Origin: Aldehydirespirator sp965220345
Lineage (GTDB): Bacteria; Actinomycetota; Acidimicrobiia; Acidimicrobiales; Aldehydirespiratoraceae
Direction: 5' to 3'
NCBI GenBank assembly: GCA_965220345.1
Contig: OZ244822.1
Location: 1,736,001 to 1,800,000, forward strand
DNA: 64,000 nucleotides
How positions within the stretch are numbered: position 1 is the stretch's first letter; every line of letters begins with the position of its first letter. The position numbers and the translations under genes are program-made. The notes beneath the pieces were generated by a model. It made no database searches. It was not told the DNA's origin and saw nothing but the letters and a program-made list of their open reading frames with translations. Below, in pieces: positions 23,824 through 31,933 of the stretch.

Positions 23824-24129
23824 ATGAGCACAGAAAATCCTGCCAACAGTGATCTGTTGAGCGAAGCCGAAATAGCTGATCTACTGGTCGCACATCCGCA
23901 GTGGCATCGTGACGGCGATGTGCTGCGACGCAGTTATGAGTTCAAGGACTTTGCAGCAGCATTCGGTTTCGTTGCCCATGTGGCACTAATCGCTGAACGG
24001 CTTTTTCATCATCCCGAATGGTCTAATGTCTACAACCGAGTGGAACTAGCTATCACCAGTCACGATGTTGGCGGTATCTCGGCGCGTGACCGTGACTTCA
24101 TAGAACGTGTGGACACTGCTAATAACTAG
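23824..24129 (+). CDS. phhB: pterin-4a-carbinolamine dehydratase family protein
   Basis: 101 aa, the family's normal size. The conserved part runs through AFGFVAHVALIAERLFHHPE and WSNVYNRVELAITSHDVGGI, with the histidines that dehydrate the pterin. The enzyme recycles tetrahydrobiopterin-type cofactors; in bacteria without phenylalanine hydroxylase its role is unclear, and no hydroxylase is in the window. Its stop lies 4 bases from the stop of the convergent DUF2510 gene. Confidence 0.9.
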   Translation: MSTENPANSDLLSEAEIADLLVAHPQWHRDGDVLRRSYEFKDFAAAFGFVAHVALIAERLFHHPEWSNVYNRVELAITSHDVGGISARDRDFIERVDTANN

Positions 24130-24155
24130 GATCTAGGAGACCCAAGACCCTAGTT
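24124..24155. terminator. possible bidirectional terminator
   Basis: AACTAGG at 24124-24130 is repeated inverted at 24149-24155, spanning the ends of the two convergent genes. The 18-base loop and missing U-tract make this a weak call. Confidence 0.3.
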
Positions 24156-25443
24156 CAGTTTCGTTGTCTGGGTCGTTATTAGAGTCGGTATCCACCTCGC
24201 CACCTAAATCTCGATAGAGGATCGCTGGAGTGATAGTGGCAACGATGCCAAGAACTATCGACACCAAAGTTTGAACAGATTGAGTCAACCAGCCTTCGAC
24301 CGACTCTGGCAGGATCAAATCCAGTGTGATTTGGAGAGCTATCGAGATTGCAATAAGGACCAAGACCATCAGCAGTAGCCGTCCCAGAGTCTTCCAGAAG
24401 CGCCGCCGGATCAGTTGCACAGCGTAACTCAAAGACCCCTTTGACGGGCCTGATGCAGCTACCACGTAAGCCAATGAGATGACCGGAAGCGCATAAACCG
24501 CAGCGGCTGCCCAAGTCAGGAGAGCTAGCAGCGCAAACCACGGAGATATGAACAACACTGGCACCGTCAACACAAAAGCAACAGCGATCAGCAGTCCGAT
24601 TATTTTCAGGTCAAGCCCCATCAGTCGTGGCACTCTCGGCAGGCTCTGACTGATCAGCACGCGAAGCTTCAGCTTGTGGCCATCTAGTTCGGCGATCGTT
24701 AGACGTGTTACCGCAGCCTTAGCAATATTGCTGGTGACCCACGCAATCAATAAACCCAAAGCCAGCGGCAGAAAGTTGATGGGCGACCAGTCAAAGGGAC
24801 CCAACGCGTCTAGAACTGAGAAGTCATCAAGCCGTTCCAGCACATCGTCAAAGTCTCCAGTAGAGAAGGCACCCTCACCGCCAGAGGAGATGTTGTTGAG
24901 TTGTCGCTGAATCTCGTTGATTTCATCGGAGGAGTAGATACCTGTGCTGGCGTTGATCTCTGAGAGTTCGTTTTGGATTCTTTCGTGCTCGCCTGGCAGA
25001 AAGAAGGCCGCCTCGTTTGTGTTGATGTCTTCAAGCCGTTGGCGGATCTCGGTGAGTTCTCCCAAGTCTTCTACACGCCCCAGAAAGTCGCCGATACCAC
25101 CAGCAACTACCGCTTGAGCCGAAACCAGGAAAAGCACGGCCACGGCCAAATATCCGACACCGGTAATAAGGCTCGCCAGAGCACACTTTCTCCAGTGGCG
25201 CGTAGCAATAGAGAAAGTCTTTCCGACGAGTTGCCCCGCGCTCCGCATTTCGGTACCCGTCGAGCCGTCAGTGCTGTCATCGCTACTCGGTTCACTGAAG
25301 CGTGGTGAGCGATGTTCAGTCCAAGCGTGTCCATCCCAGTAGCGAAACTGGGTGCTGTCTTCAGGGTCAACGTACCAGTCAGCTGGCGGCAGGTCACTCA
25401 CTGCTGAGACTCTAGCCCTCTGTTGATCCTGACACCCTGTCAT
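24133..25443 (-). CDS. DUF2510 domain membrane protein
   Basis: 436 aa. The N-terminal DUF2510 motif is clear (DLPPADWYVDPEDSTQFRYW, then DGHAWTEH), a short domain common in actinobacterial membrane proteins. A Ser/Asp-rich linker follows, then a first membrane segment (VGYLAVAVLFLVSAQAVVAG), a long charged coiled-coil stretch of about 90 residues (for example EIRQRLEDINTNE and EINEIQRQLNN), and about five further hydrophobic segments. The C-terminal 30 residues are acidic. The coil between membrane segments is unusual and probably lies outside the membrane. Function unknown. A later start near residue 12-16 is possible. Confidence 0.75.
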   Translation of the reverse strand: MTGCQDQQRARVSAVSDLPPADWYVDPEDSTQFRYWDGHAWTEHRSPRFSEPSSDDSTDGSTGTEMRSAGQLVGKTFSIATRHWRKCALASLITGVGYLAVAVLFLVSAQAVVAGGIGDFLGRVEDLGELTEIRQRLEDINTNEAAFFLPGEHERIQNELSEINASTGIYSSDEINEIQRQLNNISSGGEGAFSTGDFDDVLERLDDFSVLDALGPFDWSPINFLPLALGLLIAWVTSNIAKAAVTRLTIAELDGHKLKLRVLISQSLPRVPRLMGLDLKIIGLLIAVAFVLTVPVLFISPWFALLALLTWAAAAVYALPVISLAYVVAASGPSKGSLSYAVQLIRRRFWKTLGRLLLMVLVLIAISIALQITLDLILPESVEGWLTQSVQTLVSIVLGIVATITPAILYRDLGGEVDTDSNNDPDNETELGSWVS

Positions 25444-25541
25444 TCCTGCTAGTTCACGCCTTCTTCCAGTGGGTGCGTGAATTGGTGAGAGTGCGCTGTG
25501 GCGTATGTGTTTGAGCGCTTAGATGTGCGACACTGCCGGAT

Positions 25542-28415
25542 GTGACAGAAGACCTGATCGTTGCAGCGCAGCAAATTGCCGGACCGGACTGTCTGGGACG
25601 CAGCGTGATTGTTGCTCTTGGACAGGTGCCGCCAGCCCCCTGGGCGGACTGTGAGCGGCTACGGGTTGATAGTGGTTCGCGTGACAAAGCCACCACCGGC
25701 CAACGTCTGCGAGCAGCGTGGCAAGGCCGCAAGCGGTTAGTGATCGAGTTCGATGGCCCGCTGCCGAACGCTGAGCTTGTGCTGATGTCACCGTGGTGGG
25801 AACTAGGCCCCGGTCTTACTTTGACAGACGAGGTTTGGCATCATCTCCTGATTGCCAATGCGGTGGACGCGCGCCGGCCGGGCTGCTTCGAGTTTGCTCC
25901 TCGACAGCGGGCGCTGGCTTTAGGTGCTCAACCTGCGCCGCCCGGAGCAGCAGGTGACATCACATTGCCCAGCGGCGAAACCGTATGGTGCGACGGCGGG
26001 CCTTTCAACACTTTCGGTGCCCACGAATTGCACGGTGCCGGGCTAATCCCAGCGGCCAACCTCGCTGCAGGCTCTCTGATGTCGTTGAAGCACTGCAAGC
26101 CCATGGCGGATCTGGCACCCGACCAGCGGCGCGCCGTGGGTCATCTCGGCGGCGGGGCTTGCATCGTGGCACCAGCAGGGTCAGGCAAAACCAGAGTGCT
26201 CACCGAGCGGGCACGCTGGCTGGTGCGTGATTTGGGCGTGACCGCGAGCGCAGTGTGTCTAGTGGCTTACAACGTAAGAGCTCGCGCTGAGATGGCCGAG
26301 AGAACCGCCGATCTCGAAGGCTTGGAGGTGCGCACCCTCAACAGCTTGGCGTTCGCCGTGTGCAACGGCAGCGGCGCTTTTGCCCGTCCAGCACATCATG
26401 ATCGTGTTGAAGTTATTGACGAGCGGGCAGCGCGTGACCTGCTGCAAGATCTGGTGGGAGAGAAAGCACCCCGCAAGCGCAGACGTGCCATGACCGATCC
26501 GCTGGCAGCTTGGCTGGAAGCGCTCAGCGCTTCGCGTCTCGGTTTGCGTAACCCCGCTGAAGTAGAACGAGATTACGCCCCTGATGTAACAGGTTTCACG
26601 GAGCTGGCACCGGCTTACGCCGAAGCGCTCGCAGAGCACCGAGTCGTCGACTTCGACCAACAGATTGTTCGCGCTATCGAAGTACTGCTCACTGATCCAG
26701 CCGCCCGAGCCGCAGCTCGCCGTGCTTGTGGTGTGCTACTAGTTGACGAGTTCCAAGACCTAACACCAGCGCATCTGCTAATGATTCGTCTCTTAGCTGG
26801 CCCGCGAGGCGACGTGTTCGCTGTAGGAGACGATGATCAGACCATTTACGGCTATTCGGGCGCGTCACCGCAATGGTTGATCGACTATGAGCGGTTCTTT
26901 CCAGGTGCAGCTCGTCATCTGCTCGAAGTCAACTACCGCTGCCCTCCAACTGTGGTGGAGGCAGCCTCCAACTTACTGTCACACAATCAGCGCCGCATCG
27001 CTAAACAAATCACGGTCCGTCCAAGCCGCTCGCATCAAGAGGAAGCACCGGTTAGCGAAGCCTCTGGTGGCGCAGACAAGATCGCGGGAGCTCTAGAAGT
27101 TGCTGCCGCCCCTGACGGTGGTTTAGCTGTGGTGGAGCATGTGCGAACGCTGATGGGTGCAGGTGCCGCAGCGAGTGATATTGCTGTATTGACCCGAGTC
27201 AACAGCACCCTGCTCGCCCCGCAGATCATGCTTTCAGAGGCGGGGATCGAATGCATGACACCAGTCGGGCTTTGGTTCCTAGAGCGAACTGGAGTGGCTG
27301 CAATGCTGGCATGGCTTCAGTTATCCACCTCGGGTGCAGCCCGACTGCCAACCGACGCGCTGGCTATAGCAGCCCGCCGCCCGCCTCGAGGCATCTCACC
27401 CAAAATCATCGGCTGGATGGCTGAGCAGCGCAACGTGGGAGCACTGCGCCGCCTAGCAGGTCGCATATCAGATGCAAGAACCTCGGAGCGTGTTGAGGAT
27501 TTTGCGGATGATGTCGAGCGTCTCGCCGAAATGGCTCGTAACGGTGCCGACACACTGCGGCTATTAGAGGCGATCCAACACGGCACGAATTTGGCGGCCA
27601 GCCTTGATGAACGCCTTGACGCATCACGCCGCACCGTGGATCGTTCCGCTCACGGCGATGATCTGCGTGCTCTGATGTCAGTAGCGGCACACTGCCCAGA
27701 TCCGGCAGCATTCGAGGGCTGGCTGCGCTCACGACTGACTGATGCGCCTCATCACAGCGAGACGGGCAATGGAGCTGGCACGCTGGCATGGGGTAGAGGT
27801 GTTCGCTTAGCTACCGTGCATCGTGTCAAGGGTCTGGAATGGCCTCATGTGATCGTCCTGTCAGCTACCGAAGGCCTGATGCCGCACCGTTTGTCTGGCG
27901 ACATAGAAGAGGAACGTCGTGTGTTTCATGTTGCCATCACCCGCTGCTCGCAATCGCTGATGATCGTCGCCGACGGGCCAAAGTCGCCGTTCATTACAGA
28001 AATGCAGCACCGCTCCAAACTCTTGCCCTCAAATCCGCCCGAGGAGGGTCGTGCCAGTTATCAACTCAGTTCATCCGCACAAGCCGCTGCACCTGCATCG
28101 CTCAAAGATAGGGATATGTGGTCGTCTAGGTCGTCCAGCTCCGAGAGTCAGCCCATTAATGCCGCAACCGAGCCAGAGGCTGCTGAGATTTTCGACCGCC
28201 TGCGCCAATGGCGGCTACAACGCAGCAAAGCTGATCAAATTCCAGCTTTCGTGGTCTTCTCAGATGCGGTTCTGCGTGAACTGGCTCGCCGAAGACCCAT
28301 CACCGATGAGGGTCTGCTGGCTGTGCCTGGGATCGGCCCAACCAAACTAGTCCGCTACGGCGAAGCCCTTAAGGCACTTCTGGCCATCGTTGATCAAAGC
28401 CAACAAGACATGTGA
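25542..28415 (+). CDS. uvrD2: UvrD2-type superfamily I DNA helicase with HRDC domain
   Basis: 957 aa. Helicase motifs are in order: Walker A IVAPAGSGKTRVLTERA (near residue 210), LVDEFQDLTPAHLL, VGDDDQTIYGYSGASP, EVNYRCPPTVVEAA, TVHRVKGLEWPHVIVLSA and EERRVFHVAITRC. The C-terminal 80 residues form an HRDC domain (VLRELARRRPITDEGLLAVPG), as in mycobacterial UvrD2. Ahead of the motor is a 195-residue N-terminal region with no motif I recognise, ending where the helicase begins (LAPDQRRAVGHLGGG). It unwinds DNA in repair or replication-linked processes. The start is GTG. Confidence 0.9.
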   Translation: MTEDLIVAAQQIAGPDCLGRSVIVALGQVPPAPWADCERLRVDSGSRDKATTGQRLRAAWQGRKRLVIEFDGPLPNAELVLMSPWWELGPGLTLTDEVWHHLLIANAVDARRPGCFEFAPRQRALALGAQPAPPGAAGDITLPSGETVWCDGGPFNTFGAHELHGAGLIPAANLAAGSLMSLKHCKPMADLAPDQRRAVGHLGGGACIVAPAGSGKTRVLTERARWLVRDLGVTASAVCLVAYNVRARAEMAERTADLEGLEVRTLNSLAFAVCNGSGAFARPAHHDRVEVIDERAARDLLQDLVGEKAPRKRRRAMTDPLAAWLEALSASRLGLRNPAEVERDYAPDVTGFTELAPAYAEALAEHRVVDFDQQIVRAIEVLLTDPAARAAARRACGVLLVDEFQDLTPAHLLMIRLLAGPRGDVFAVGDDDQTIYGYSGASPQWLIDYERFFPGAARHLLEVNYRCPPTVVEAASNLLSHNQRRIAKQITVRPSRSHQEEAPVSEASGGADKIAGALEVAAAPDGGLAVVEHVRTLMGAGAAASDIAVLTRVNSTLLAPQIMLSEAGIECMTPVGLWFLERTGVAAMLAWLQLSTSGAARLPTDALAIAARRPPRGISPKIIGWMAEQRNVGALRRLAGRISDARTSERVEDFADDVERLAEMARNGADTLRLLEAIQHGTNLAASLDERLDASRRTVDRSAHGDDLRALMSVAAHCPDPAAFEGWLRSRLTDAPHHSETGNGAGTLAWGRGVRLATVHRVKGLEWPHVIVLSATEGLMPHRLSGDIEEERRVFHVAITRCSQSLMIVADGPKSPFITEMQHRSKLLPSNPPEEGRASYQLSSSAQAAAPASLKDRDMWSSRSSSSESQPINAATEPEAAEIFDRLRQWRLQRSKADQIPAFVVFSDAVLRELARRRPITDEGLLAVPGIGPTKLVRYGEALKALLAIVDQSQQDM

Positions 28416-28683
28416 GAAGAGTTCACGTCAATGACCAACAGGTCAAGCGGATAGGCAGCCAACAGCATCTATTCGGTGATCTAGGGACTGTCAGTCCGAG
28501 GTGTGCTAAGGTTGGTCATGTTTGCGTTGCGATCGATTCGGGTTTTGCAACGTTCTTGCTGTTTTGTGTTGGTTCGGTTTTCATCATGGCACCGCAAAGA
28601 CTAGCTGTATGAACTCTGGCAATAATGCCAAGTTAGATGTCTGGGAAATATTAGCTCTAGCGTTTCACTACTAAGGGTGTAAT

Positions 28684-30145
28684 ATGATCAAGATTTTTAA
28701 ATATATCTCACTCCTCATTGTATCAGCTATTTTGAGCGCCTGCTTAAATGGCTCGAATGCCCAGAATCATCATGTAGGCACTGAGACCGAACTCCAGCAA
28801 CCTCCAAGAGTTAGCTATAGTCGGGATCCAATTGCTTCATTAGTTTTATCGAACAATAAGCTATCCATTTTAGATGACAGTCTTCCGGTAGCGTATATGG
28901 ATGCATATGAAATCTTGTATGAGGATATTGAGGCACTTACACATGCAGCTGAAGTAATTTTTGTTGGTCGAGTGGTTGACTATAAGGAACGGCTATACAC
29001 GGCGCCTCCTTCACCTGGTACTGGCTTTTGCAAAGCCGAGTTGGGAAATAATTGATATAGTAGAAGGTATTGTAATTGAAGCAGATGAAGTGCTTCTAGG
29101 TGAGATGCCTGAACCTAATTCGCGTCTAACACTTGGGGTAATTGCTTTTCAAGAAACTCTTGATGGCACTTCAAAATCCAGAATTTTGAGTCGTGAGATA
29201 TCATTATTCTATGATGGAATCAAAAATATCGGCCATGATACATCTCCAAAATATCTTGTTTATGCAGGACCAAGTGCTTCAGGAACTAAAGCGCAGGAGT
29301 TAGGACTATATTGGATTCGAACACGTAGTGGTGTGTTACGTTTGGGCGATGATGGTTCGTTGCCGGAAAATGCTGGTATGCCTTTTGTGGAGATGTGGCG
29401 CAGTGATGATGAAGGCAACTTCGATTGGCGTCCTGCTTACGATTTACAGGATGCTCGTAATGCAGCGCAACTAGCGATACAGGGGATTGCGGACACCTCT
29501 GGTGTGCCTGAGGAGCAGTCCACTGGAATAGAAGAAGAACCGGCTGATCAAACTGCTGACAGTTCGGAGCAGGGCAATGATGCCCTAGGCGGGGAGTCAA
29601 GTGATGTTCAGGGTGCCGATGATGGTTCTGAGGCATCTGATGACAGTGAGGCTCCTACGCCGGGAACTGCTGGAGATGTTTCAGAGCAGAATAATAACGG
29701 TGAAGCGTCGTCTCCAGAGACGGACAACAGCAATGTTGGCGACGATAGTTCTGATGACTCGGAAAGTCTTGAGAAGGTTGGTGATAATGACGATGCGTCA
29801 GAGCAAGGCGATAATACCGAGAGTGGGGAGTCGGGTGACGCACAGGAATCTGGTGACGGTTCAGAGGTGCTGGACGATGGTGAGGTTCCCGGTCCGGGAG
29901 TTGGCGGCAATGTTCCAGAGCAGGAGGCACCGGTTGAAGATGCCAAACCCGATACCGACGCTGGTGATGGGCAGGCTGATGACAAGGGTTCTGTTGTGCC
30001 AGAGGAAGACAACGAGGCTGCTGAGCAGACGGAGTCAGGTAAAGATACTGTGCCGGGCAACGAAGATGATCCCGACGATACCGATAATGGAGACAATTCC
30101 GAAGATAGCCAAGATACACAGGAGTCTTCAGACCTTGGGTCATAG
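28684..30145 (+). pseudogene. lipoprotein with acidic repeat tail, frameshifted
   Basis: Two frames join into one protein of about 486 aa. The first frame starts at ATG 28684 with a lipoprotein signal peptide (KIFKYISLLIVSAILSAC, lipobox Cys at residue 20). In the TTTT near 29026 one T is extra; removing it joins ...PPSPGTG to FAKPSWEIIDIVEG in the second frame. The rest contains a beta-rich region (SRLTLGVIAFQETLDG, PKYLVYAGPSASG) and from about 29500 a tail of some 200 residues rich in Asp, Glu, Ser and Gly. The tail holds two related units of about 67 residues starting SEQGNDALGGES and SEQGDNTESGES. The N-terminal half is clearly more AT-rich than the neighbours, suggesting transfer. Unknown function; probably surface-exposed. 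The frameshift may be real or a sequencing error. Confidence 0.6.
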
Positions 30146-30255
30146 GTAGTCGTTGGTCTGTACAGACATATGCAGTCGACAGTAATGAGCGCCCGTAACG
30201 CATATGCGTGCGGCTTGGTGCTGATGGTGCTACCTTCGCTTGGCGAACCGTGAAA

Positions 30256-30273
30256 CGGGTCCGGTGAGGCCCG
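30256..30273 (+). promoter_or_regulatory. PyrR-binding RNA loop in front of the pyr operon
   Basis: CGGG (30256-30259) pairs with CCCG (30270-30273) around the loop TCCGGTGAGG, which fits the PyrR-binding consensus UCCNGNGAGG. It ends a few bases before the GGAAAGGA Shine-Dalgarno of pyrR at 30277-30284. In mycobacteria such a loop next to the ribosome site lets PyrR repress translation when UMP is high; the placement here suggests the same, not transcription attenuation. Confidence 0.75.
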
Positions 30274-30289
30274 AACGGGAAAGGACATC

Positions 30290-30856
30290 ATGGCCGAACG
30301 AGAACGCCGTTTCACGGTGCCACACGCTGGCGGCACGTTCCGGTCTCGCAGTCAGGTGATGAACAGCGACGACGTAAGCCGTGCTGTGCAGCGCATGACT
30401 CATGAAGTGATCGAACGCAATCATGGCAGTTCCGATCTGGTGATGATTGGCTTGCAAACCGGCGGCGTGCCCATTGCTCGCCGTATGGTTGAAGTCCTCG
30501 CCGAGATCGATGGTTACGCAGTTCCCGTTGGCAGCCTCGACGTGGCTTTGCATCGCGACGACATCGGCTTGCGCCCGGTTCTGCCCCAGGCTGAGACCCT
30601 CATCCCTGTCAACCTTGACCGGCAGGTGGTGGTATTGGTAGACGATGTGCTGTTCACGGGACGCACTGTGCGTGCCGCACTTGACGCGCTGCACACATGG
30701 GGGCGGCCCAGTGCAGTGCAGTTGGCAGTGATGGTTGACCGAGGCCACAGAGAACTTCCCATCCGTGCCGATTACGTCGGCAAGAGCCTGCCCACCAACC
30801 TTGATGAGATGATTGACGTGCAGCTCGACGGCGTGCATATCGGAGAACTAATGTGA
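30290..30856 (+). CDS. pyrR: bifunctional pyr operon regulator / uracil phosphoribosyltransferase PyrR
   Basis: 188 aa. The PRPP-binding loop is VVLVDDVLFTGRTVRAAL near residue 115; other family segments are MIGLQTGGVPIARRM, SLDVALHRDD and MVDRGHRELPIRADYVGK. PyrR binds the loop in its own leader with UMP and lowers expression of the operon it heads. The ATG follows GGAAAGGA. pyrB overlaps its end by 4 bases. The N-terminal 20 residues (through GGTFRSRSQ) are longer than in Bacillus PyrR. Confidence 0.95.
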   Translation: MAERERRFTVPHAGGTFRSRSQVMNSDDVSRAVQRMTHEVIERNHGSSDLVMIGLQTGGVPIARRMVEVLAEIDGYAVPVGSLDVALHRDDIGLRPVLPQAETLIPVNLDRQVVVLVDDVLFTGRTVRAALDALHTWGRPSAVQLAVMVDRGHRELPIRADYVGKSLPTNLDEMIDVQLDGVHIGELM

Positions 30857-31815
30857 ACAGCCGCCAGCAATCGCGGCGTCATCTGCTGTCGATCACCGAC
30901 CTTGATGGCAGCGACATCGAACGCATCTGTGACCTCACCGCATCCTTCGCTGAGGTGAGCCGCCGCCGCATTCCCCGAGTGCCAGCACTACGAGGCCGCA
31001 CCGTGGTTTGGCTGTTTTACGAGGACAGCACCCGCACTCGGCTCTCTTTCGAAGCGGCTGCCAAGCAGTTGTCTGCTGACACAGTCAACTTCTCGGTTGG
31101 GTCTTCAGCGATCAACAAAGGTGAGTCCCTGCGAGACACGGTAGAAACAATCGAAGCGATGGGCATTGATGCAATCGTGGTGCGCCATTCGTGTGCTGGC
31201 GTGCCGCACCGTGTAGCCGACTGGATTGACGCTTCGGTCATCAACGCAGGCGATGGCTGCCATGAACATCCCACCCAAGCGCTACTAGATATTTACACTG
31301 CTCGCAGCCATCTCGGAGATCTCAGCGGTGCACGCGTAGCGATCGTCGGTGACATCGCTCATTCGCGGGTAGCTCGATCCGATGTGCTGGCCTTCACTGC
31401 CATGGGTGCTGAGGTCACGCTGGTGGCACCGCGCCCGCTTCTGCCGTCAAGCCTGCAAGGTTGGCCTGTGACCGTGAGCCATAACCTTGACGCAGTGCTC
31501 GAAGAGATTGACATCTGCTATCTGCTGCGAATGCAACTTGAACGAACTGCGGCTCTTGGTGTGCCGTCGCTGCGGGAGTTCCGAGCCGAATACGGCATTA
31601 CCGCAGCCCGAGCCGACAGGCTCCGTGACGGTGCTCTGATCATGCATCCAGGGCCGATGAACCGCGGCATCGAGATAGACGGTGACGTGGTAGACAGACC
31701 CAACACGGTGATCACCGAGCAAGTCGCCAACGGAGTAGCAGTACGCATGGCGGTGCTGTTTTTGCTGCTTGGTTCGGGACTCGACATCGCTGAAAACGAG
31801 AGCATGGCAGCATGA
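30853..31815 (+). CDS. pyrB: aspartate carbamoyltransferase catalytic subunit
   Basis: 320 aa. Carbamoyl-phosphate site motifs are EDSTRTRLSFEAAAKQL near residue 57 and HEHPTQALLDIYT near residue 138; the aspartate-site MHPGPMNRG lies near residue 257. It makes carbamoyl-aspartate, the committed step of UMP synthesis. It starts at GTG overlapping pyrR (ATGTGA) and its TGA overlaps the first of two mini-ORFs that lead into pyrC. No regulatory subunit pyrI is present, as usual outside enterics. Confidence 0.96.
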   Translation: MNSRQQSRRHLLSITDLDGSDIERICDLTASFAEVSRRRIPRVPALRGRTVVWLFYEDSTRTRLSFEAAAKQLSADTVNFSVGSSAINKGESLRDTVETIEAMGIDAIVVRHSCAGVPHRVADWIDASVINAGDGCHEHPTQALLDIYTARSHLGDLSGARVAIVGDIAHSRVARSDVLAFTAMGAEVTLVAPRPLLPSSLQGWPVTVSHNLDAVLEEIDICYLLRMQLERTAALGVPSLREFRAEYGITAARADRLRDGALIMHPGPMNRGIEIDGDVVDRPNTVITEQVANGVAVRMAVLFLLLGSGLDIAENESMAA

Positions 31816-31886
31816 AAATCATCGGCATGAACGCCATAGACATGAACACCATCACCACAACGACACAACGAAAGCAACTTCCATGA
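31812..31886 (+). CDS. 24-codon mini-ORF between pyrB and pyrC
   Basis: ATG 31812 overlaps the pyrB stop (ATGA). The peptide begins MKIIGMNAIDMNTI and ends in QRKQLP; the middle is Thr-rich. Its TGA (31884-31886) overlaps the next mini-ORF start. No homologue is recognised. It is reported because the exact stop/start overlaps at both ends make reinitiation across the gap plausible. Confidence 0.4.
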   Translation: MKIIGMNAIDMNTITTTTQRKQLP

Positions 31887-31933
31887 CTGTCAAACTCACC
31901 GTAGTGCTGCCAAGTCGTGAGCATCTCCAATGA
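31883..31933 (+). CDS. 16-codon mini-ORF coupled to pyrC
   Basis: ATG 31883 overlaps the previous stop (ATGA), reads MTVKLTVVLPSREHLQ, and its TGA (31931-31933) overlaps the pyrC ATG at 31930. With its partner it fills the whole 114-base pyrB-pyrC gap by three successive ATGA junctions. It may only keep ribosomes moving into pyrC, or be chance. Confidence 0.4.
   Translation: MTVKLTVVLPSREHLQ

Noticed and set aside
28412..28612. 66-codon plus-strand frame after the helicase
   Set aside because: No family features, no start signals; it looks like a chance opening in the intergenic region.
29286..30336. Long frames on both strands over the acidic tail of the lipoprotein
   Set aside because: They are produced by the biased, repetitive codons of the tail (Arg/Met-rich or Ser/Pro-rich shadows) and have no protein features.
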